Program-made: the position numbers and the translations under genes
Shown: in pieces, positions 59,198 to 64,000 of the stretch
How positions within the stretch are numbered: position 1 is the first letter of the stretch
Layout of the letters: every line of letters starts with the position of its first letter
The notes under the pieces: model-generated
What the model saw: the letters and a program-made list of their open reading frames with translations, nothing else
The model's database searches: none
What the model was told of the DNA's origin: nothing
NCBI RefSeq assembly: GCF_002899455.1
Contig: NZ_PPFB01000001.1
Span: 3,378,501-3,442,500 of the forward strand
Reading direction: 5' to 3'
Length of the DNA stretch: 64,000 nucleotides
Source of the DNA: Streptomyces sp. DH-12
GTDB lineage: Bacteria > Actinomycetota > Actinomycetes > Streptomycetales > Streptomycetaceae

Positions 59198-60493
59198 TCA
59201 GGCGGGGCCGGCGGCTCCCGTGGAGGCCACGCCGGCGAGGTCGCGGGTGAACGCCTGCCAGCCGCCGGAGGGTTCCTCGCCGACGTCCAGGGTGCGCAGC
59301 CGGTCGAGCATCTCGGGCTTCTGCGCGTCGAGCCAGTCGCAGAACTGCCGGAAGGAGACGATCCTCACGTCGCCGCCCCTCTCCCTCTCCCGCGCGATGT
59401 GCTTCAGCGCCTCCTCCACGGCGTCCATGTAGATGCCGCCGTTCCACTGCTCGAAGTGGTTGCCGACGAAGAAGGGCGCCCGGTTCGTCTCGTACGCCCG
59501 CTGAAAACCGGATACGTACGCCTGCGTCGACTGCCGTCGCCAGCCCGGGTGGTGGTGGGCCGGGGCGTCGGTGGAGTGGAGCGACTGGTTGGCGAGCATG
59601 TTGTAGTCCATCGAGAGGACTTCGAAAGAGCGTCCGGGGAAAGGTATCTGCTGGAGCGGAAGGTCCCATACGCCCTGCTTCCTGGACGGCCAGACCTGGC
59701 GTCCGCCGGGCGAGGAGGCGTCGTAGCGCCAGCCCAGCTCGCGGGCGGTGGGCAGCAGCCGGTCCTGGCCCAGCAGACAGGGCGTACGGCCGCCGGTCAG
59801 TTCCTTGTCGTAGTCGAACGGCAGCGGCTCCACGTCGGTCCACCCGGAGTGGGTCCGCCACTCCTTCACGAACGACTTCGCCTGCTCGATCTCGCTGCGC
59901 CACTGCCCGGGCGTCCAGGTGCCGACGCTGCCCGGGCCGGCGCAGAAGTGCCCGTTGAAGTGGGTGCCGATCTCGTGCCCCTCGAGCCAGGCGCGGCGCA
60001 GGTTCCTCAGCGTGTCCTTGATGTGCTCGTCGGTGAGGTAGCCGATGTCGGAGGCGCCGCGCGGGTTGTTCGGCGGGTCGTAGAGCCGCTTCTTCGACTC
60101 GGGCAGCAGGTACAGCCCCGAGAGGAAGAACGTCATGGACGCGCCGTGCTCCCGGGCGAGGTCGAGGAAGCGCGGGAACAGCCCGTTGCCGACCTCGCCG
60201 GCGCCGTCCCAGGAGAACACCACGAACTGCGGGGGCGCCTGACCCGGCTCCAGGGGCACGGGCGGCTCAGGCTGGCGGGGCTGTCTGCCGGTGAAGGAGG
60301 TGGAGCCGTCGCCGATCGGACGGACCGTCGCGGTCGGCTTCGGCGCCGCGGGACGGTCACCGGTCCCGGTGCGGGAACCTCCGCCGGGGGTGGACCCGTC
60401 GGAGCCGGCGGGGCCGCCGCAGCCGGCCAAGGAGACGGCGGCAGCGGCACCCGCGCCCAGCCCGAGCATTCCCCTGCGGGAGAGAGCGCGCAT
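59198..60493 (-). CDS. Deacetylase-like Tat lipoprotein
   Basis: A 431-aa exported protein. The leader has a twin-arginine (LSRRGML), a hydrophobic core and a lipobox SLAGC with C25, so it is probably exported folded and lipid-anchored. After a Ser/Gly/Pro tether, the catalytic part resembles the NodB/polysaccharide deacetylase fold: VVFSWDGAGEVG in the place of the TFDDGP motif and GHEIGTHFNGHFC retaining the H-x-x-x-H pair; APFFVGNHFEQWNGGIYMDAVEEALKHI near the end matches this secreted subfamily. One aspartate of the usual DD pair is missing. ATG 60493 with AAGGGGG 6 nt upstream. Substrate unknown, presumably a wall glycan. Confidence 0.75.
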   Translation of the reverse strand: MRALSRRGMLGLGAGAAAAVSLAGCGGPAGSDGSTPGGGSRTGTGDRPAAPKPTATVRPIGDGSTSFTGRQPRQPEPPVPLEPGQAPPQFVVFSWDGAGEVGNGLFPRFLDLAREHGASMTFFLSGLYLLPESKKRLYDPPNNPRGASDIGYLTDEHIKDTLRNLRRAWLEGHEIGTHFNGHFCAGPGSVGTWTPGQWRSEIEQAKSFVKEWRTHSGWTDVEPLPFDYDKELTGGRTPCLLGQDRLLPTARELGWRYDASSPGGRQVWPSRKQGVWDLPLQQIPFPGRSFEVLSMDYNMLANQSLHSTDAPAHHHPGWRRQSTQAYVSGFQRAYETNRAPFFVGNHFEQWNGGIYMDAVEEALKHIARERERGGDVRIVSFRQFCDWLDAQKPEMLDRLRTLDVGEEPSGGWQAFTRDLAGVASTGAAGPA

Positions 60494-60573
60494 GGCGACC
60501 CCCTTCGTCACGTCCGTGAGTGGTCACCCGTTCAGAGGACGCGGCGAAGGGGGAGGTTCCCGTCGGATGCGGA

Positions 60574-60617
60574 GGTTTCGCAACGAAACCCCCGTGGGGG
60601 CGGCGCACCGCCCCCAC
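60574..60617 (-). terminator. Two hairpins ending the hemL-phosphatase transcript
   Basis: GTGGGGGCGG/CCGCCCCCAC (60594-60617) has a 10-bp perfect stem with a 4-nt loop, and GGTTTCG/CGAAACC (60574-60590) a 7-bp stem with a 3-nt loop. They lie in line just after the phosphatase stop codon. Confidence 0.7.
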
Positions 60618-60624
60618 ACGGGCG

Positions 60625-61314
60625 TCACGCGCCGAAGGCCTTGCCCTTGCCCTTCACCGGCCTGGCGCCCGCCCGCAGATGCGCGGGCACCAGGTCGAGG
60701 GCGGGCTCGCTGTAACCGACGGACACGATCGTGTCGCCGCGGTACGTGAACGTGGTCAGCGAGGCCAGCGTGCACTGGCGGCGGCGCGGGTCGTGCCACA
60801 GCCGGCGCTTCTCCACGTAGGACCGCACGATCCAGATCGGCAGCTGGTGGCTCACCAGCACCGCCTCGTGCCCGCGGGCCGCGTCCCTCGCCGCCTCCAG
60901 CGCGCCCATCATCCGGACCACCTGGTCGACGTAGGGCTCGCCCCAGGACGGCTTGAACGGGTTGCGGACGTGCCTCCAGTTGGCCGGGCGGCGCAGCGCG
61001 CCGTCGCCGATGCCGAAGGTCTTGCCCTGGAAGGCGTTCTCCGCCTCGATCAGCCGCCGGTCGGTGGCGATGTCCAGGCCGTGCGCCTTGGCGATCGGCT
61101 CGGCCGTCTCCTGCGCCCGCTCCAGCGGGGAGGCTCCGACGTGCACGATGTCGCGGGGCGCCAGGTGCTCGGCGACCCGGTCGGCCATGCGGCGGCCCAG
61201 CTCGGAGAGGTGGTAGCCGGGGAGGCGGCCGTAGAGGACGCCGTCGGGGTTCTCGACCTCGCCGTGCCGCATCAGGTGGACGACGGTGACGTCCTCGGTG
61301 TTCTTGTCGCTCAC
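60625..61314 (-). CDS. Histidine phosphatase family protein
   Basis: A 229-aa phosphoglycerate mutase-like phosphatase. [20 protein letters not shown] contains the catalytic [20 protein letters not shown] the second basic patch, [10 protein letters not shown] the second catalytic histidine. The lysine-rich C-terminus ends the protein. The substrate is not evident. The GTG start overlaps the hemL stop by 4 nt, so it is co-translated with HemL; the link to tetrapyrrole synthesis is unexplained but this pairing is, from memory, conserved in Streptomyces. Confidence 0.87.
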   Translation of the reverse strand: MSDKNTEDVTVVHLMRHGEVENPDGVLYGRLPGYHLSELGRRMADRVAEHLAPRDIVHVGASPLERAQETAEPIAKAHGLDIATDRRLIEAENAFQGKTFGIGDGALRRPANWRHVRNPFKPSWGEPYVDQVVRMMGALEAARDAARGHEAVLVSHQLPIWIVRSYVEKRRLWHDPRRRQCTLASLTTFTYRGDTIVSVGYSEPALDLVPAHLRAGARPVKGKGKAFGA

Positions 61315-62627
61315 GCGGTGGCCTCCGCCGCTGCTCGGGCCGCCGCCGGGAGGGCGTCGGCGATGCGCTGGACGGCCCGCTCGTCGTGGGCCGTGGACAC
61401 GAACCAGGACTCGAAGGAGGACGGCGGCAGGTAGACGCCGTTCGCCAGCAGCGAGTGGAAGAACGCGGTGAAGCGGAACGACTCCTGCGCCTTGGCGTCC
61501 TCGTAGTCGCGCACCGGGTTCTCCGTGAAGAACACGGAGAACATGTTGGAGGCGTTCTGCAGCGTGTGCGCGACGCCCTCCTTGGTCAGCGCCTCGGTGA
61601 CGAGGGACTGGATCTGCGCGGAGACCGCGTTCACCTTCTCGTACGCGGCGTCGTCGAGCAGCCGCAGCTGGGCGAGCCCGGCGGCGGTGGCGACCGGGTT
61701 CCCGGAGAGGGTGCCCGCCTGGTACACGGGTCCGGCCGGGGCGAGGTGCGCCATGACGTCGGCGCGCCCGCCGAACGCCGCGGCCGGGAAGCCGCCGCCC
61801 ATGACCTTGCCGAAGGTCATCAGGTCGGGGCGCACGCCGTCGACGCCGTACCAGCCGGCGCGGCTGGTGCGGAAGCCGGTCATGACCTCGTCGGAGATGT
61901 ACAGCGCGCCGTTCGCGGCGCACGCGTCCTTCAGCCCCTGGTTGAAGCCGGGCAGCGGCGGGACGACGCCCATGTTGCCGGGGGACGCCTCGGTGATCAC
62001 GCAGGCGATCTCGCCCGGGTGCGCGGCGAACGCGGCGTGCACGGCGTCCAGGTCGTTGTACGGCAGCACGATGGTGTCGCCGGCCTGCGCGCCGGTGACG
62101 CCCGGGGTGTCCGGGAGCGCGAAGGTCGCCACGCCGGAGCCGGCGGAGGCGAGCAGCGAGTCCACGTGGCCGTGGTAGCAGCCCGCGAACTTGATCACCT
62201 TGGTGCGCCGCGTGAAGCCGCGCGCCAGCCGGATCGCCGACATGGTGGCCTCGGTGCCGCTGGACACCAGCCGCACCTGCTCCAGCGGCTCGATCCGGGC
62301 GACCATCTCCTCGGCGAGCGCGACCTCGCCCTCACCGGGCGTGCCGAAGGAGGTGCCGCGCGCGACGGCCTCCTGGACGGCGGCGATCACCTCGGGGTGC
62401 GCGTGCCCGAGGATCATCGGACCCCAGGAGCACACCAGGTCGACGTACTCCCGTCCGTCGGAGTCGGTCAGGTACGGCCCGGTGCCGGAGACCATGAACC
62501 GGGGCGTGCCGCCGACGGCGCGGAAGGCACGCACCGGTGAGTTCACACCACCGGGAGTGACGGCCGCGGCACGATCGAACAGCGCCTGCGAGGCTGGGGC
62601 TTCGTACGAATATGGCAGTTCGCTCAT
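61311..62627 (-). CDS. hemL: Glutamate-1-semialdehyde 2,1-aminomutase
   Basis: A 438-aa PLP enzyme. The PLP lysine is K274 in [37 protein letters not shown] and [16 protein letters not shown] bind the cofactor, and [12 protein letters not shown] and [11 protein letters not shown] are the aminotransferase class III marks. It makes 5-aminolevulinate in the C5 pathway, the start of haem synthesis, and so serves the cytochromes whose maturation operon lies next door. ATG 62627 has only a weak AGG site. It is the first gene of a two-gene operon with the phosphatase. Confidence 0.95.
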   Translation of the reverse strand: MSELPYSYEAPASQALFDRAAAVTPGGVNSPVRAFRAVGGTPRFMVSGTGPYLTDSDGREYVDLVCSWGPMILGHAHPEVIAAVQEAVARGTSFGTPGEGEVALAEEMVARIEPLEQVRLVSSGTEATMSAIRLARGFTRRTKVIKFAGCYHGHVDSLLASAGSGVATFALPDTPGVTGAQAGDTIVLPYNDLDAVHAAFAAHPGEIACVITEASPGNMGVVPPLPGFNQGLKDACAANGALYISDEVMTGFRTSRAGWYGVDGVRPDLMTFGKVMGGGFPAAAFGGRADVMAHLAPAGPVYQAGTLSGNPVATAAGLAQLRLLDDAAYEKVNAVSAQIQSLVTEALTKEGVAHTLQNASNMFSVFFTENPVRDYEDAKAQESFRFTAFFHSLLANGVYLPPSSFESWFVSTAHDERAVQRIADALPAAARAAAEATA

Positions 62628-62947
62628 GACCTGCGACTTCTCCGACCTTTTCCGACGTCCCGGCTGTTCCTCCGGGCTGCGGCTGCTGTGACTCGTTTCA
62701 GGGTAGGCCAGGGGCGCTCCGAGGCGTCCCCGCCCCGATCGGGGTTCCGATCGGGGCCCCGGAGCGGCCGTGATCTGCGAAACTGACCCCTGGTGCACAC
62801 AGCCCGCACGGCCGGGGCGGCCAGGGCCCGCGAAGAACTCGCGGACGGATGGTTCACCGCACGTTTCGGCGGGCGGCCGTGGGGGAGGTCACTGTCACGA
62901 TGATCGGGTTGCGCGGCGGGGACCACGCGTCCTAGAAAAGCAGTCGG
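62628..62947. other. Upstream region of hemL, no clear gene
   Basis: These 320 nt hold the hemL promoter region and the upstream sequence of the genes on the right. Several short frames have unfavourable codons. No hairpin with a T-run or riboswitch-like structure was recognised. Confidence 0.35.
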
Positions 62948-63097
62948 GTGGAGATATGCATCGCGGTGGCGGACTGGGCGAGGGGACCGGTGACCTGGGT
63001 CCTCGACGTGCCCGGCGGGGAAGGCACCGACGCGAAGCGGAGGAAACACATCAGACGCGTCGTTCACACGGCGAGCCGGAGCGGATCGGCCCTCTGA
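62948..63097 (+). CDS. Possible small protein of 49 residues
   Basis: GTG 62948 opens a frame read MEICIAVADWARGPVTWVLD, then VPGGEGTDAKRRKHIRR and a Ser-rich end, stopping at TGA 63097. Third codon positions are mostly G or C, better than the other frames, and an in-frame TAG at 62933 limits it. There is no good ribosome-binding site. It lies 36 nt before the next gene, with which it could be co-transcribed. A competing reading extends the downstream gene back to ATG 62956 but has poor codon use. Confidence 0.35.
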   Translation: MEICIAVADWARGPVTWVLDVPGGEGTDAKRRKHIRRVVHTASRSGSAL

Positions 63098-63132
63098 GCG
63101 GGGCGGGGAGCAGGAATGGTGGTCGGGTGGGG

Positions 63133-63564
63133 GTGACGTACAAGTACTTCGGCGCGCCGGACGGCGCCACCGCGGCCCGCGTCCCGATCTCCATGCGCCC
63201 CGAGGAGCTCGGCGGGGACGAGCTGGGCATGGGCGGCATGTTCACCAAGATCAAGCCGGAGACCATGGCCGCGATGGTCCTCACGGGCATCGAGGGCGTG
63301 CCTCTGCACCGCGTGCCGCCGCTCGAACTGGTCGTCCTGCACCCGGACTACGCGGTCGTGAAGCTGCCCATGACGGTGGTGGACCCGCTCCGCGACATAG
63401 GCGAGGAAGCGGTCGGCGCGGCCGCGTTCATCTGGTCGACGGTCCCGGACCGCGGCGGCCCGCGCGACGCGTTCAACGTCTACCGGCTCCTCCACGAGTG
63501 GCAGGACTTCAGCCACCGGCTGCACGAGGCGGGGCATCAGCCGTACTGCCTGGTGTGGCCCTGA
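63133..63564 (+). CDS. Conserved hypothetical protein
   Basis: A 143-aa protein without signal or membrane segment. It reads VTYKYFGAPDGATAARVPIS, MRPEELGGDELGMGGMFTKIKPE and ends RLLHEWQDFSHRLHEAGHQPYCLVWP. Third-position codon bias is strong. I do not recognise the domain, though the sequence looks like a conserved actinobacterial protein. The start could be GTG 63133 or GTG 63127, and a longer version from ATG 62956 cannot be ruled out. It converges on the phosphotransferase gene across a strong hairpin. Confidence 0.7.
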   Translation: MTYKYFGAPDGATAARVPISMRPEELGGDELGMGGMFTKIKPETMAAMVLTGIEGVPLHRVPPLELVVLHPDYAVVKLPMTVVDPLRDIGEEAVGAAAFIWSTVPDRGGPRDAFNVYRLLHEWQDFSHRLHEAGHQPYCLVWP

Positions 63565-63593
63565 GCGGGGGCTGACGCGACGGGGCACGACGC

Positions 63594-63624
63594 GACGGGG
63601 CGGGTTCCGGGAACCCGCCCCGTC
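63594..63624. terminator. Bidirectional terminator hairpin
   Basis: GACGGGGCGGGTT (63594-63606) and AACCCGCCCCGTC (63612-63624) form a perfect 13-bp stem with a 5-nt loop between two convergent genes. Confidence 0.8.
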
Positions 63625-63650
63625 TCGCGTCCGCGGCGGTCGGGGGCGGA

Positions 63651-64000
63651 TCAGCCGTACCGGGTGAACAGGGCGTCGAGGTAGTCCTCCAGGCGGCGGG
63701 TGAGGAGTCCGGGGGTCAGGTCGGTGCGGCCCAGGTGGCGCCAGGGGACCGCGACCTTCTCCGCGTCGCCGTAGCCCAGGGCGTCCAGGAGGCGCCAGTG
63801 GAGGTGGGCGGCCGGGTCGGGGTCGAGGGTGCCGCCGGCGGCGGTGTAGCGGTCGGCGAAGGCCATGCCCTCGGGGGCGCCGTGCAGCAGGGCGAGGGCG
63901 GTCGAGCAGTGGGCCACGTCCAGGTCGGCCGGTCCCCAGGAGGTCTCCACCCAGTCGACGACTCCGCTGACCTCAGGGGCGTCGTCGGGGCCGGTGAACA
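63651..64000 (-). CDS. Phosphotransferase family protein, N-terminus outside the window
   Basis: Only the last 115 or so codons are present. SGVVDWVETSWGPADLDVAHCSTALALLHG is the metal-binding DxD-type segment (IDW...G...D) that follows the catalytic loop in aminoglycoside/choline phosphotransferase (APH) proteins; the kinase core and catalytic HxD loop lie beyond the window. The end is ordinary (LEDYLDALFTRYG). The substrate cannot be judged. The frame is open to the last base. Confidence 0.75.
   Translation of the reverse strand, partial: FTGPDDAPEVSGVVDWVETSWGPADLDVAHCSTALALLHGAPEGMAFADRYTAAGGTLDPDPAAHLHWRLLDALGYGDAEKVAVPWRHLGRTDLTPGLLTRRLEDYLDALFTRYG

Noticed and set aside
62956-63132. 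Extended N-terminus of the conserved hypothetical gene from ATG 62956
   Set aside because: Third codon positions in this stretch are poor in G/C compared with the rest of the gene.

Overview
The window looks like chromosomal DNA of a Streptomyces or close relative. Evidence: very high GC with G/C-ending codons, many GTG starts, 4-nt start/stop overlaps, TANNNT -10 boxes lying directly against start codons, and menaquinone made by the futalosine route. From memory, the gene order resembles the S. coelicolor core region that carries mqnE, mqnA and mqnC. No tRNA, rRNA, CRISPR array, insertion sequence or integrase was seen.

Layout. 1-6.6 kb: a secreted repeat-linker protein (cut by the window edge), an isoprenoid-reductase flavoprotein, a GNAT, a PASTA protein, menG, a HutI-like fragment and mqnC. 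6.7-18.2 kb: a complete Tad/Flp pilus locus (prepilin peptidase, a membrane LysM-SARP protein, TadG, two TadE pseudopilins, Flp pilin, TadC, TadB, CpaF, a CpaE/TadZ-like protein, a CpaB-like SAF protein), with one WXG100-like gene inserted on the other strand. 18.7-26.4 kb: an accessory block of visibly lower GC holding a lipoprotein, a secreted protein, a second WXG100-like protein, a large protein with an apparent type VII secretion N-terminus, a small membrane protein, two unknown soluble proteins and a decayed paralogue. 26.4-31.7 kb: an EsxA-like gene divergent from a very large FHA-bearing EccC/EssC ATPase. 31.9-35.9 kb: mqnA, a cold-shock gene, an XRE-cupin regulator divergent from azlCD, and a methyltransferase. 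35.9-42.5 kb: lipid metabolism (acyl-CoA synthetase; thiolase divergent from fabG4-type reductase and MaoC hydratase; a TetR regulator). 42.5-48.3 kb: two SPFH proteins, a dicarboxylate symporter, a DUF4229 membrane protein and a GNAT. 48.5-54 kb: mqnE, an Lrp regulator, ubiX, a rhomboid protease, mqnP and the UbiD-type decarboxylase. 54-64 kb: a PLDc_N membrane protein, the system II cytochrome c maturation operon (ResA-CcdA-ResB-CcsB), a deacetylase-like Tat lipoprotein, a phosphatase with hemL, a conserved hypothetical gene and the end of a phosphotransferase.

How it fits together. The dominant theme is respiration: chorismate goes through MqnA, MqnE and MqnC to dihydroxynaphthoate, then MqnP, UbiD/UbiX-type enzymes and MenG finish menaquinone, and the flavoprotein probably saturates its tail; MqnB and MqnD are not in the window. 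Cytochrome c assembly and HemL serve the same electron-transport chain. The second theme is the cell surface: a Tad pilus and, beside it, an apparently incomplete type VII-like secretion module whose small partners have paralogues in both regions. The accessory block between 18.7 and 27 kb is the least explained part and the best candidate for an undescribed system.
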